Shown: positions 42,511 through 52,890, counted from the first letter of the stretch. The stretch: 64,000 bases of DNA from Karstenula rhodostoma CBS 690.94 (GCA_010093485.1 MU001498.1:1379126-1443125), one strand, 5' to 3'. Made by a program: numbers and translations. The notes: a model not told the origin generated them from the sequence alone.

Positions 42511-44349
42511 GGGATTTGACCCACCGCAGCCTTTGCATCATTCGACATTCGCATTGAGGGTGTTCATTGAGAAAAACTTCCTGCCCAGGTCGAGAACAGG
42601 CAGTGCGTAACCTAATGTCTGGCGCTTGCATTCCCTGCCCTGGAACAAATTTCTCAAGACTTGGCTCCAGCACACCTCTCAATGGAACCCACTTGCGCTG
42701 TCGACTTTCTTTGGCCTCTTCGTGTTTGCGGATTGGCGACTAACGCCACCGACCCTTCCTCGTTATCCTCTAGACCTTTGTCATGTTTTCACGCGATACG
42801 ATGTCTCCGACTTTACGACTCCTCCCTGTTACCGGCCGTGGGTCATTGTTTATACGACTTAATTTTGTACACTGGCGCTGTGCGCACGCTTACCCCGTGG
42901 CGTCGGGTCCGCGCTGGTGGCCGTATTTGCCCGCGGATTGATTTTCTGGTGTTTGGTGCTTCGGCGCGGTTGGGCTTGCGATTTTTGCACTCGTTGCTCG
43001 TCGTTGCCGTGATGTTTTGGCTTTGTTGACAGTTGCGAGCGCGTTTGGCGGTTCTGATGTGCGAGGCTTTTTTCTGGTTGGCGTGTTTTGTTCCACTTCG
43101 CTTCTTGTATTATCTGTTTGAGCTGATCTGTTGTTCTTTTCTGCGAATCGTTTTGCATTGGGAGGCGTTTCCCAGTGTCGGTTGAGAACTGGTTCTGCAA
43201 TTTTGTTGTGAGGCCCGGCTGAGATGTAGATGGGGGCGCGGTTTCGAATCGAATACAGTGCTATGCCGTCTTACTTCATATCGAGTCTGCTCTTGCTTAT
43301 GTGATTGATGTTGCGAGTAGTGATCTGTGAGACGTTGAGGAGGTGGAGATTTCAAGTGATAAAAGTAATATCAATAAGAGGCTCCGAGAGAGGGTTGTTA
43401 TGAAGCAGTGATGCGCCGGAAGTGACGTGGACGTTGCCGGGACAAAGCATGATCGCTGTGGGCGAGTGTGCGACGTAGTTGTCGACATGGCAACGGGCGG
43501 ACGGAGGGGCGTGTGCGGTGTGGGCTTGATAGGTAGGTATAATAAGCAAGTGCCTGCGAAGAAGAGCGGAGGTGTCCTGCTGATGTGTCCTCGTGGGCTA
43601 TAGGGAGGCGTGTGGCGTGGATGTGAGTTTCAGCCACTTTGAGGGTGGAGATGGGGCTGACGGTAGATGTAGAGGCTGGTGCTATGGGATTTTAAGTTGT
43701 ACGGAGGGGATGGTGGCTTGTGGTGGTGGTATTTGCTGACATTGATAAAATCCGTGGAGGGAGACACGTCTAAGTACGGAGGCTACTTTCGTGACTGTGC
43801 TCGTAATTCTAATCCAAGATCGTGTTTGTCACCAAGGTCCAAGAGTGGTTGATAGTGAATTGGATTCTATGAAATGATCCGAGTGATCACAGCTATAGAA
43901 CAAGTCATTCATGGAGATTAAGGGTAGAAACTACTGACAGAAATCGAAAGCACGAATCAAGGGTCATCAAGAGTAGTCTGTCTCACATGTAGCAAGGGTT
44001 TATAGTTTTCTTCTTACTGTGAGGAAGTAATTGCCTTCGTTTTGATTTTTATCGGCAATTTTAGCAGCCAGACTCGACGTTGGGCTATCGCGAGGTGATC
44101 CGACGTGAAGGTTTGATCGTGTGCTTCACTTGAGCACCAGACCCTGACGTTGCTATCACGACGAAGCAGGCCCGACGCTCGGGCTCGTATGCAGCTCCGC
44201 CTGGCAGCCGTACGCAAACACTCGCAGCCTGCCAAAAGTCCAGTCCAACTCCAATCTTCAACTCCCGTCATTGAAGCGCCCACTCGCATGGGCACCTCTT
44301 CTTCCCTCGACGCCACAGGCTACCGTTGGTAGCTCTCATTTCCTGTGCC
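42511..44349. other. Gene-poor 1.8-kb interval
   Basis: 3' flank of the RFX gene, then no credible gene on either strand; frames there are short and of biased composition. T-rich between 42950 and 43200. The last 200 bases are the probable promoter/leader of the next gene. Confidence 0.4.
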
Positions 44350-45284
44350 ATGGGTCAGTTCACTTCGAGTTCACCTGATCAAACATCCACTACTCTACGG
44401 CCAAACACTCCACCCACTCAGCCCAATACAGCTACCATGCCGCCACCAGAACCCACAGCGAGCCCACGGCCGTTCCCATTCCTCCGCCTGCCCAAGACTA
44501 TCCGGCGCCAGGTCTACGAGTGCCTTCCCGTCCGCACAAAGTACGTTCCCGGCTACCGAGGCGACACCAACAACAAAATCTATAAAGACAAGCCCGTTGT
44601 CATCTTGGTTCTGTGCTACGTTGAGCGCACCATCGTACAAACCTGCCGCCAGCTCGCCGCAGAAGCGGAGCCCGTCCTCGAGATTACGACCATGAAACTC
44701 GGGCCGGCACGTCTCCTTGTTGCCGCAGAATACTTTCACCGCATACCGTAAGTACACCACCGGCTACCTTGTCTCAGCGCAGACTAACATCCTCCTCGCA
44801 CATTAGGCACGACATAGGATTCCTGCGCCGAATGCAGGACGACGCGACCTGGCCGCGGCTCCGGATCGCGGACCAGGATCGCATGAACAAGGCGCTGGAG
44901 GACCAGCAGATTTTGATGTGGGCAAGGATACTGCAACTGAACCTGCTGAGCGAGAAGTGCATATCCATCGGCATCTTCATCGGAAAGCAAGCCCAGGAAG
45001 TGGGTAGCCAGGAATGTTTGAGCAATATCTCAAAGCAGCTGGACCAGATCATGGGACTGCAGTGGTGGAATAACGATTGTAGACGCACTAGGCTTATGCT
45101 CAAAGTCTCAGTTGAGTGGGAGGGTAGCAACGTGAAGGATGATACTCGGAGGTATCTGCTGTCGGGAAATGTTGTTGAGTCTTGTGCGTTTGATGGGGAT
45201 GATTCGAAGGAGGAGTATGGTGTGTACAGCTTCAGGGAACTGTTCCTGGTCGATGAAGGACTTTGGAAGAGTGGCGTTGAGTGA
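44350..45284 (+). CDS. 2EXR/F-box-like fungal protein, 291 aa, two exons
   Basis: Exons 44350-44747 and 44807-45284 are joined by a 59-nt intron (GTAAGT..GACTAAC..TTAG) in phase 2. After a P/T-rich N-terminus, residues about 45-60 carry F-P-F-L-R-L-P-K-T-I-R-R-Q-V-Y-E, the L-P-x-x-I-R-x-x-V/I-Y signature of the large fungal 2EXR/F-box-like families; T-C-R-Q-L-A-A-E-A-E-P-V-L follows as usual. These families are numerous and mostly of unknown function; some may recruit substrates to SCF ubiquitin ligases. The start reads M-G-Q-F-T-S-S, compatible with N-myristoylation (Gly2, Ser6), but ATG 44437 (M-P-P-P-E-P) is an alternative. The C-terminal half is soluble and acidic. Confidence 0.75.
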
Positions 45285-45708
45285 AGCCAAGTGCATGGCA
45301 TACTAGAACATGCTGCATACGACGTCAGTGGTTGTGACGATTTCTGTTCACGGAATTACGTGAATATTGAATTGCGATGGTACAATACTACTGTAAAAGA
45401 CACCACCCTACTGTTGGAATATCCCGACTTTCAATACCAAAACCCCGTTGAAAAGAGGTACTGACTTTACCCACATTCTTTGAGAGCTCGCCAACTAGTT
45501 ATCGTATACCATGGGGTAAGTGTATCTTCCGAACGCCTTGGTTCAACGGAGGCCTGTAGGGACTCATGTCGGACTCTAATCGTCAACTCGCTCCAACGGG
45601 TGGAGTCTAAGTGCAGCGCGACAGTCCAACGTCGGGCTTTTGGAGTTTCCAAATCCATGCTCCCCAGAAACCTCGGATCTACTATTAACCAGCGCTCATA
45701 GAAACACC
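45285..45708. other. Intergenic, no gene seen
   Basis: Promoter side of the first RG-rich gene. Frames on both strands (45467-45739) are unconvincing. Confidence 0.4.
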
Positions 45709-46158
45709 ATGACACTCGCCTGTAAGGGAGAAGATGCATTTGAGCGGCAAGGCGGAGTTATCCGAGAGATAAGTACAGGCAGAGTAGTTGCCTGGGTACC
45801 ACACGATCCTAGTACGCGGTCCCAGCAACAGAGTGCATCGCGCAACCCTGCTTCTAGGAGCCAACGTGGTGGATCACAGCAACAGGCTAGTAGGAGTGGC
45901 GGTCGTAGTTCGCAACTTCTTCAGCCAGGCGGATCACGACAACAACAACAGCAGTCCAGCAGAAGTGCAGGTAGGGGTTCGCAGTCTCGCCAGCCCGGCC
46001 GAGCACCGCCAGCACAGGCACCTGGGATTCCAAGTACATCTTCAAGTAGCGTGGGGAGTGGAAGTGGACAGGGCCGGCGGAGGGGTCCTAATTATCGCCA
46101 TTCAGGTGGGAGGGGTCGCGGCGCCCACAGAGGCCGCTCGGGAGGGCCAGGATCATAA
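45709..46158 (+). CDS. Small RG/S/Q-rich disordered protein 1, 149 aa
   Basis: An intronless frame starts at ATG in the context 'accATGa'. The first 35 residues look structured (G-G-V-I-R-E-I-S-T-G-R-V-V-A-W-V-P). From residue 40 on, the protein is almost only S, Q, R, G, P and N, with S-Q-Q-Q, R-Q-Q-Q-Q-Q and repeated R-G/G-R-G words; the end reads R-G-R-G-A-H-R-G-R-S-G-G. Such RGG/RG tracts commonly bind RNA or drive condensate formation. It is the first of three same-strand neighbours with this composition, and its S-Q-Q-Q and R-G-S words recur in the third. No signal peptide. Family not recognised. Confidence 0.6.
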   Translation: MTLACKGEDAFERQGGVIREISTGRVVAWVPHDPSTRSQQQSASRNPASRSQRGGSQQQASRSGGRSSQLLQPGGSRQQQQQSSRSAGRGSQSRQPGRAPPAQAPGIPSTSSSSVGSGSGQGRRRGPNYRHSGGRGRGAHRGRSGGPGS

Positions 46159-46674
46159 TCCCGGAGGTACTCAAGGCCTGAAGTCTTAATGAACGTATAT
46201 CGTTGACAGTTCGTCCAAACTGGGTGTTCTTTCCAGTTACTTCTTATCCATCTTCACTGTGATCGAGGTTTCTAATTCATCATGAACACCATCATTTAGT
46301 ACGCATCACTTAGGTTACATTAACCCAGGGACTATGAAGTCAAACTCTGCACTCTGAAGGATGAAGTTCACTATTCACTAGAGGACAAAAAGAGCACAAA
46401 CACGCATTTGTAATCTCATCCAAATAAACATTCACAACTAGCTGTCTCGGAAATGAACACGACTGAACCTGAAAAAGAACTCACAACAAGAGCTATTCAT
46501 GACGTGAGCTTCACCATAACACTCATCTGCAGTTCACTGCTCGATATTGACTTGTCAGGGCTATCTAGTATATATAGAAGACGTCCACCTCTAATGCCTT
46601 TCGAAAACCACCAAACTATCAACTACAAGAAGTCTCAAAAGTATCGATCTCTTGTCATACACTGAATCATCGTA
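46159..46674. promoter_or_regulatory. Upstream region of RG-rich gene 2
   Basis: No gene is seen. A TATA-like TAGTATATATAG (46567-46578) lies about 100 bp before the start. CTATCAACTAC (46616-46626) in the presumed leader recurs at 47715-47725 before the third gene. Confidence 0.4.
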
Positions 46675-47127
46675 ATGGGTTTCCTGGACACTCTCATTGA
46701 TGCAATGCTTCCTCGCAAAGCAGGCCGATCTTCCGGTAGGCGTCGCAGGACACAGCGGGAGCCTGACCCCGATCAGTTTCTTCCACCGATATTCCCAGAT
46801 GTTGGAGGTCCAGGTGGGCCTCCTGCAGCACCTGGGCCGCAGTTCGGCACACAGATGAGAAGGAATCAGAGAACCGTTGATGGTTACCAAACAGACCAGC
46901 CGGAGTTCTTCAGACAGGGTGGTAGGCGAGCAGGACCGGGCTTGCCTGCTCTTAGTGCGAACCAGTTCGGTGCTGGGAGAAGTGGTCAGCGAGGTTCAAG
47001 TAGAAGGGGGTCACAAGGTGGGCGGTCGAGCAGGAGAAGTGAGCATGGGGGAGGTGGGATGTATGCTCCTCACAGCGCTTCTAGGGGAGGCCGGTCACAA
47101 CTTAGACCCTCTCGCAGAGAAGAATGA
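46675..47127 (+). CDS. Small RG-rich disordered protein 2 with T-D-Q-P-E-F-F motif, 150 aa
   Basis: An intronless frame starts M-G-F-L-D-T-L-I-D-A-M-L, a short amphipathic N-terminus. It continues into a basic S-G-R-R-R-R-T segment and a P/G-rich spacer (residues 40-60). Residues about 69-79 hold G-Y-Q-T-D-Q-P-E-F-F-R, followed by G-R-R-A-G-P-G-L-P and N-Q-F-G-A. The last 50 residues are R, G and S (S-S-R-R-G-S-Q-G-G-R-S-S-R-R). The G-Y-x-T-D-Q-P-E-F-F-x-Q ... G-R-x-A-G-P core and its spacing to the RG tail are shared with the next gene, so the two are tandem paralogues. Role unknown; RNA binding or condensate formation is inference from composition. Confidence 0.65.
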   Translation: MGFLDTLIDAMLPRKAGRSSGRRRRTQREPDPDQFLPPIFPDVGGPGGPPAAPGPQFGTQMRRNQRTVDGYQTDQPEFFRQGGRRAGPGLPALSANQFGAGRSGQRGSSRRGSQGGRSSRRSEHGGGGMYAPHSASRGGRSQLRPSRREE

Positions 47128-47737
47128 TATGGAGAGTAAAAACCTCTTGTTTGTAGTCCGGGTCGCTAATCTCACTGATGCCCAACTGTTTATGCATCGA
47201 ATGGAATTATGATCCTACTTATTGAAATTTTTGAAGTCATCAAGCGATTTTTTTCAACTTCGTTCTATGTTCGTTTTTTCCCTAGTACATTCCGGCCACC
47301 CAATTCCAAACATCACAATGCCTATCTACCCTATGTAGATTATGGATGATCGGTAGCTTCAGGATCTTGCTACGCCAAATTTCAATGTGACTATCTAAGC
47401 ACCTTGGACAAGTTCTTCAATAGGCTGCGCACTTGAATCGTATGGTGCTACATACAAGTTTCGTGGGTGGAGGTCCCATAAGTTTTCACTATGAGGATTT
47501 GAGCACTCTTTCAATTCTTTGTGACCAGACATCATTACTGAAGTTAACACTCTTGAAGTTATAGGCAATTAATTGACATCGAAATTGAATGGACTATGCA
47601 GTGGCAGAATTTGCAACACTATAGCTATTGCTCCCCCCCTTTTTGCTCACCTACCTGACTTCTCAAAAATACTCAAAACACCAAAATCATATACGAAACC
47701 ATCTTCCGAAGTTTCTATCAACTACAGCATCTGCACA
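47128..47737. other. Intergenic between RG-rich genes 2 and 3
   Basis: No gene is seen. Near 47630 a pyrimidine tract (CCCCCCCTTTTT) precedes the probable leader of gene 3. The frame of gene 3 is open upstream to 47573 but looks like leader. Confidence 0.4.
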
Positions 47738-48310
47738 ATGGGCTGGTTCGGAAAGAAGAAGAAGGCCCCCGGACTGGACATGCTCAGGTTCGATGATGGG
47801 TCTATCGTGGTGGTGCCCGAAGGCCACCGGCCAAGTCGGGCCGATCTAGAGAGAGCGGCCCGCAACAAGAGTGATGGAACCATCGTCGAGGGAATCTATG
47901 CCGGGCACTTCAATTACACAGCCCTCCCGTGGGATGCTGACGTTGAAAAGGAACAATATCGTCGATATGCGGCACAATCCTCTCAAAGTCAGCAACAACA
48001 TGAACACCCCCCACAAAGCCAACGCGGAAGCCGCCATAGCGGGTCCAGGATGGGAGGTACACAAAGGAATATGGGTGGGTATGAGACGGACCAGCCCGAG
48101 TTCTTCGGGCAAAGAAACGGGAGAGGGGCAGGTCCGCCAGGCTTAGATCCTAATGCCTTTGATGGACCATCGCGTGGCTCAAGGGGAAATCGTGGCGGTG
48201 GAGGCAGAGGCTCGATGCATAGTCGTCCGAGAAATGCCCGAGGGAGTCAGTTTGACCTCGCGCAGAGCCAGGGTGGTCCTAGTCGTCAATCAAGCAGGCG
48301 CAGGCACTGA
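47738..48310 (+). CDS. Small RG/Q-rich disordered protein 3 with T-D-Q-P-E-F-F motif, 190 aa
   Basis: Starts at ATG 47738 (acaATGg) with M-G-W-F-G-K-K-K-K-A-P-G, a glycine-2, basic N-terminus like that of gene 2. Residues 14-75 appear folded: D-D-G-S-I-V-V-V-P-E-G, then a helix (R-A-D-L-E-R-A-A-R-N-K), then D-G-T-I-V-E-G-I-Y-A-G-H-F. A Q/S/H-rich linker (S-Q-S-Q-Q-Q) follows. Residues about 109-119 hold G-Y-E-T-D-Q-P-E-F-F-G, then G-R-G-A-G-P-P-G-L and N-A-F-D-G, and an R/G/S-rich tail. It is the longest of the three and may be the most complete member. Family not recognised. Confidence 0.68.
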   Translation: MGWFGKKKKAPGLDMLRFDDGSIVVVPEGHRPSRADLERAARNKSDGTIVEGIYAGHFNYTALPWDADVEKEQYRRYAAQSSQSQQQHEHPPQSQRGSRHSGSRMGGTQRNMGGYETDQPEFFGQRNGRGAGPPGLDPNAFDGPSRGSRGNRGGGGRGSMHSRPRNARGSQFDLAQSQGGPSRQSSRRRH

Positions 48311-48373
48311 TCGTTCTGACACTGTAATGTGGTCGCACATCGGTATGCTGCTATACGCATCGATTCTAGCTAC

Positions 48374-49156
48374 CTAAGATCGAAAAACATGAGTCTTCGC
48401 TTCCTTCTTTGCACACCTTGCCTTCACTGTCTCGGACATCTCCTTTCCAAGCTCGGTGTCCAGCTTCGCGAACCCGTTTACCACGCCTCCCTGATCGCCC
48501 ACAGGCAACTCCTGACTCATCTTCCATTTCCCCCCAATGTCTGAGATCTCAATTTGAATTCCGACAATGGCTTTCTTCAGAATCTCGACATAAGACTCTG
48601 GTGCATCCTCAACTACCCAGGGCTTCTCCTTGTTTCCCATTGTTTCGACTTCGTTGTGGTTCGTCAAATCACGGATTTGCTTATCCAGGAAAGCGTGCGT
48701 GGAATCGGCCTTTGTCTCGTAGAAAATAGTCGCTCGGCCGTACACTTGGACAGCGGAGTAGTTCCAAGTGGGAACGACTTTTCCAGTTGCTGGCTTAGTT
48801 TCCGTGTAGAACTTCGGTGTGACATAGTGATGGGCCGGGCCGTTGAACATGACAAGAACGTCCCGAGTCAGGCAATAAGAGCCATCGGTGTTCGTTTGAC
48901 CATCCTGAGCTTCTTTGGCGGCTTCGATGATTGATTTCGCTTGCGGATTCGCTCGCGCTATGTGACCGCGAAGCGTTCCTGACTTTGTTGTGTCTTCGCC
49001 TTCGGGAGTGTCCAAGACCCATGGAACATGACTAGACTGAAGGAACTGGAAGGTTTTCGAATCGAGAGCCGTGGTCAAGAGTCCTAGTGGGTTTTCCTTG
49101 ATGAATTGGTACAAGGTGGGTTTGTGTTTTTCGGCGTGGACGTCTCTGAGATACAT
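48374..49156 (-). CDS. PaiB-like FMN-binding protein, 260 aa
   Basis: Matches the PaiB/FMN-binding split-barrel family; Bacillus PaiB is described as a transcriptional repressor, and fungal members are presumed flavin-binding proteins. The start M-Y-L-R-D-V-H is typical. F-I-K-E-N-P-L-G-L-L-T-T is the first conserved block. L-R-G-H-I-A-R-A-N-P-Q follows, then V-M-F-N-G-P-A-H-H-Y-V-T-P, and V-P-T-W-N-Y-S-A-V-Q-V-Y-G, which lines the flavin site. I-V-G-I-Q-I-E-I-S-D-I-G-G-K-W-K-M-S-Q is the C-terminal signature. Single exon, normal length. It is convergent with the RG-rich genes: its stop lies only about 60 bp from the end of gene 3. Probably a soluble cytosolic protein. Confidence 0.92.
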   Translation of the reverse strand: MYLRDVHAEKHKPTLYQFIKENPLGLLTTALDSKTFQFLQSSHVPWVLDTPEGEDTTKSGTLRGHIARANPQAKSIIEAAKEAQDGQTNTDGSYCLTRDVLVMFNGPAHHYVTPKFYTETKPATGKVVPTWNYSAVQVYGRATIFYETKADSTHAFLDKQIRDLTNHNEVETMGNKEKPWVVEDAPESYVEILKKAIVGIQIEISDIGGKWKMSQELPVGDQGGVVNGFAKLDTELGKEMSETVKARCAKKEAKTHVFRS

Positions 49157-49407
49157 TTTGAGTTATGCGTCATGAATTATGTCGTGTATATCGTATACGC
49201 AGATGCTTGTGAGTGACAAAATACAATTGAACACTGCGGCTACTAGCGGCGCGCGTAGAGCGTCTGCCGGTTTGTCAGAGAAAGGGCGAGGCAATTCTTG
49301 GACCAATTAGCAGCTTCGGATTGTCCATTCAACCCCGCGATGTATTTGGTAGTGAACTCCGCCTCCGTGTTCGCAATAAGAACACCATTTCCACAAACAT
49401 AACCTTA

Positions 49408-49894
49408 TTATTCTTTCTTCCCTGTATATGTACTATCATAGCGTTTGGCCGTACCCACCAGCTTCTGCGCCTCCTCTCGAGACTTCCTGTTCTTTGGATC
49501 CACGTACCCATTCATAAGCAACTCCATCACAGCGCCATCGGTATACGCATAAGGTTTATCCTCGCCCCCATAACCCGTAATTTTCTTCGCCTCTATGGTG
49601 CTGACGGTTTGTCGTTCTTTCTGTTTCCGCTCCTCGTTCTCAGCTTTGAGTTTCTGCCAGAACGATGGCTTGGGCGAAGTCGAACGGGATCGTGATTGCG
49701 ACGCAGCTGACGAAGACGCTACAAAAAAAAAATTCAATGATCGTACTATCTCATAACGATACTGAGAACTTACGTGGCACTAAAGTGGCGGAAGAGTCCC
49801 CTACTGACGGAACTAAGGTATTCGTAGTCGAAGAAACGAGAGAGTATATTGATTTGGCTTTGGATGCGGACGTCTTATCCTGATGCAATGGCAT
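49408..49894 (-). CDS. Hypothetical small protein, 143 aa, two exons
   Basis: Exons 49774-49894 and 49408-49718; the 55-nt intron (GTAAGT..TTTTTTGTAG, with a ten-T tract before the acceptor) joins in phase 1. The N-terminal 60 residues are S/T-rich. From residue about 62 (P-S-F-W-Q-K-L-K-A-E-N-E-E-R-K-Q-K-E-R) a charged helix leads to G-Y-G-G-E-D-K-P-Y-A-Y-T-D-G-A-V-M-E-L-L. The C-terminus is basic. I do not recognise the family, but the second exon looks constrained. Without the intron the N-terminus would be lost. Confidence 0.65.
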
Positions 49895-50284
49895 GTCGAT
49901 CAACAGTAAATCCCTTAGAACAAGTTAGATACGCGGGTCTCCATTGACGTACAGTATATATGTCGTAGACAGCCTTCATCCTTTGAGGCTATGCTAACCT
50001 GCCACAACGCCCGCCAATGGTGGCGGTGCAGCACATTCGTCCAGGCGACATCAGCTTACTTCTCCCTCAAGAATTCGAAGTAAGTATAAAAACAATTAAT
50101 AAGTTTGATACATCATGAACAGCTGTTGAGCTACCCAGGATTGATTTACACCAGATCCATGTCGCCACGTGTGACAAATGTACGTCCCGGCGTTGATATG
50201 TTATAAAGGAGGAAGTAAACCGAAGAGAACAAGCTAAAAGCTTCATTGTAGGATCTAAAATTTAACTCAATTTAAGCTGAACGA
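49895..50284. other. Intergenic, no gene seen
   Basis: Between two minus-strand genes; presumed promoter of the 49894 gene and 3' flank of the B3/B4 gene. No repeat noted. Confidence 0.4.
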
Positions 50285-51001
50285 TCATGCTTTCAGTAGG
50301 CGGCGCAGCACTTTGACTTCCGGTGATAGTCCGCTTAATAACTGGCTCAGTTCTTCCGCCGCAGCATCGAGTTGGTTGTCACTGAACGGCTGCAACGCAT
50401 CCATGATGATCAACACGTTCGTCGTGTCATCCGTTAATGCAGTTCTCGGACCCTGCCTCCAGTTCCATACCCGACAGGTGACACCGACATCGTCGCACCA
50501 GACCACCTCGCCTGCACTCGGGGGCTCATTCACTACCTCCCCCCGCGAATTCATCTCGAACTTCTCATCGCCCTTGGCGCGGATCAAGAATGGAGCCCCG
50601 GAATACTTGTCGAGGTCTTCGCCGCCAAGCGGAATCTGATGCTTCACTGAGATAGCATTATATATGTCGGTCAGACGGTTGACGCGCGGTAAGCCCTTGT
50701 CCACGCGGCGCGTCAGCGCCTCGAGGCTGTTCTGGGTCTTCTTGGGTTTGGCGCCGAACGCAGTGTATGCTTCCCGCCAGGCTCTGACGTGGGGAATATC
50801 AGTGACGGGTGTTTTGACGAGAGACGCTTTGGCGGACGCTTCAGCTTCTTGCAGGAGTGCCTCGCTCTGGGCGTCGCTAGGCGCGGGCGGAATGTTCGTG
50901 ATGACCAGGAGTAGTGCGCGATAATCAGGTCGTAGTTGGAAAACTTCAGGCGCTATGCGAGCATTATCGAGGTATTGTTGAGGATTGGCAAGAGTAGACA
51001 T
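50285..51001 (-). CDS. B3/B4 (tRNA-binding-domain-like) protein, 238 aa
   Basis: The central part matches the B3/B4 domain named after the editing region of phenylalanyl-tRNA synthetase beta; stand-alone versions are widespread and of uncertain role. Visible blocks are V-R-A-W-R-E-A-Y-T-A-F-G-A-K-P-K-K-T (residues about 70-87), the helix L-E-A-L-T-R-R-V, then L-P-R-V-N-R-L-T-D-I-Y-N-A-I-S-V-K-H-Q-I-P-L-G-G-E-D. The final fold elements include E-V-V-W-C-D-D and V-C-R-V-W-N-W-R-Q-G. ATG 51001 (M-S-T-L-A-N-P) is taken as the start because family proteins begin there; the frame stays open to an ATG at 51115, which would add a 38-residue, possibly targeting-like, extension. Confidence 0.85.
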   Translation of the reverse strand: MSTLANPQQYLDNARIAPEVFQLRPDYRALLLVITNIPPAPSDAQSEALLQEAEASAKASLVKTPVTDIPHVRAWREAYTAFGAKPKKTQNSLEALTRRVDKGLPRVNRLTDIYNAISVKHQIPLGGEDLDKYSGAPFLIRAKGDEKFEMNSRGEVVNEPPSAGEVVWCDDVGVTCRVWNWRQGPRTALTDDTTNVLIIMDALQPFSDNQLDAAAEELSQLLSGLSPEVKVLRRLLKA

Positions 51002-51897
51002 GATGGGTAGGCTTGTTCCGAACAATGCGTGGTAATGGATGGGTGGCTGCAAATGGCGGAACGCGCGGCAAATAAAGCTCATGTGATGTTTTAGACTACA
51101 TACACGGAAGATCAAGCTGTCTAAATACTTTACACTGCAGTTCCGTAGAAAGATTAATGTTGAAAATTGTCATCTTTTTTACGACAGGGCGCACATGTCA
51201 ATTGCTAATGCGGGGCCTTCTTCCCAATACGGTTTAGTTCCCAGGAACGTACTGCACCCGCTATTACTATGTCCGGACCCATCGCCATTCCATTCGCATC
51301 CCTACCTCGCTCTGTCTTCAACATTATCACCTGTCACTGCATAAATACTCTTCGATCACCTAAGGAGACATTGAAACACAGTCTTGCTAGGAGGCAACAT
51401 CATCAGGAGGATTCAATACCCTGGGCTCCTCAGCAACCGAAGTCACATTCGTGGCAAACCGTACTTTCACAGGTACAATATTTGCCCAAAGTCCAGGAAA
51501 CCATGAATAAGGAGCCATGTACACTATTAGTACATAACATGAGTGATGGCCACTCCAACTACCGTTCATTTACAGTCGATCATGGTAGCTGTGAAATCAA
51601 GGTCACGCGTTCTGTGTGGTTCCTGGTTGATGGATAGAGAAAGTCTCACAACAATAGCAACCAATGTCATGTGAATAGACTAAGTCCGCGTTCGTAAACA
51701 CGTGTCACAGTCCTACTGGAGACTCGGAATGCTAACACTAATGCTAATTGCTCACTTGCATCAACTACTGCTCATTCGAAAGCCAAAATTTGTCGAGATA
51801 TTGCGCGTTTCCAACGTAGTAGATGGGTAACTGCCACTCATCGAGGCCATCAGTGTATGTCCCCTCTATCCAAAATTTGTCGAAGATTTAGGTCAAC
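51002..51897. other. Intergenic, no gene seen
   Basis: Holds the presumed divergent promoters of the B3/B4 gene and the basic-protein gene at 51898. Short frames at 51269-51637 are unconvincing. CAAAATTTGTCGA occurs twice, at about 51785 and 51871. Confidence 0.4.
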
Positions 51898-52890
51898 ATG
51901 CTGACTCTGTTCGTCAGAGTGCCCGTGTATGGAAGATTTGAGGCAGAATCCGTAGCAAAAAGGCCGCAGCCGCAGCTTCAGTCTCAGTTTCAGCCTCAGC
52001 CTCTGCCAAAACCAGCCTCAAGCCACCATGGTCGGCCAGCCCTGGGCGCCGGTGCTCGACCACATCGCCCACCCACGCCAGACATGGCCCCACAAGAACG
52101 TCCAGAGACGCGCTCCGGACCTTCCCATGGACATAAGAAGAGACACGTCGAGCCCCGCAAAGGACAGGGGAAGCGGCAAAGCAGCAACCCAGCCCAAGAA
52201 GACCATATGCGATCTTCGCCACCACGAGACAACGGTTCAAAGGAACCTGCAAAAGAACGTCCACGTTCGCCTAAGAGGACCCCGCCGCAAGACCAGAAAC
52301 GAAAAGCGAATTCCCCACCAGGAAAACATTCGGCACAGAAAGGAAGAAAACCCCTACATTCTCGAACCAAATCTCCCCACCGACACCAGAGAAAGCCCAA
52401 ACGCTCTGACTCCCCGCACGAAAAACGTCCACAGCACCCCCCCTCACACTCTTACCCGCACAACGATACGCGCTTCCCCCCTCCCAACAGCGCGAGTCCG
52501 CATCCGCTTTGTCTCTCCACCAAAAACGGAGACCACCTTACCTACCACCTCTTATACGAAAATAGCGACCCCTCCCTATCCGAACAAGCAAAAGCCTTCC
52601 TCTCCGCAGCAAAAGCCTTCCGGCATGATCTCCCCAACGACCTCGACCGCGAAGCATTGATCAGGACCGCGTTGCAGGAAAGGAAAGGGATAAATCGGGT
52701 CAGCGACGGGCCGCGGGGATGTATCTGGCGGGTAGGCGGCGCGGAGATGCGACTCGTGGCGTGTTTGCTGGGGATGAAGGGGGTAGCCGTGAGTGCGAAG
52801 GGGAGGAAGGAGAGGTTTGACTTGTTTGGGGAGGGGCTGGAGGAGGCAGGGGGTGATGTGTTGTTGATTTCGAGGAAAGTGGATGGGTGA
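51898..52890 (+). CDS. Hypothetical protein with long basic disordered N-terminus, 330 aa
   Basis: An intronless frame from ATG 51898. Residues 20-205 are extremely rich in P, H, K, R, S and Q and must be disordered; the K/R content suggests nuclear or RNA-associated behaviour. The C-terminal 120 residues look folded: L-C-L-S-T-K-N-G-D-H-L-T-Y-H-L-L-Y, then an A/F-rich helix (Q-A-K-A-F-L-S-A-A-K-A-F), R-E-A-L-I-R-T-A-L-Q-E-R, then W-R-V-G-G-A-E-M-R-L-V-A-C-L-L-G and G-D-V-L-L-I-S-R. I do not recognise this domain. An internal ATG at 52084 is a possible alternative start. Codon use changes between the two halves. Confidence 0.6.
   Translation: MLTLFVRVPVYGRFEAESVAKRPQPQLQSQFQPQPLPKPASSHHGRPALGAGARPHRPPTPDMAPQERPETRSGPSHGHKKRHVEPRKGQGKRQSSNPAQEDHMRSSPPRDNGSKEPAKERPRSPKRTPPQDQKRKANSPPGKHSAQKGRKPLHSRTKSPHRHQRKPKRSDSPHEKRPQHPPSHSYPHNDTRFPPPNSASPHPLCLSTKNGDHLTYHLLYENSDPSLSEQAKAFLSAAKAFRHDLPNDLDREALIRTALQERKGINRVSDGPRGCIWRVGGAEMRLVACLLGMKGVAVSAKGRKERFDLFGEGLEEAGGDVLLISRKVDG

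Noticed and set aside
45709..48310. RG-rich trio as a biosynthetic or toxin-antitoxin cluster
   Set aside because: No enzymes, transporters or toxin-like domains are present; the tandem-paralogue explanation is simpler.
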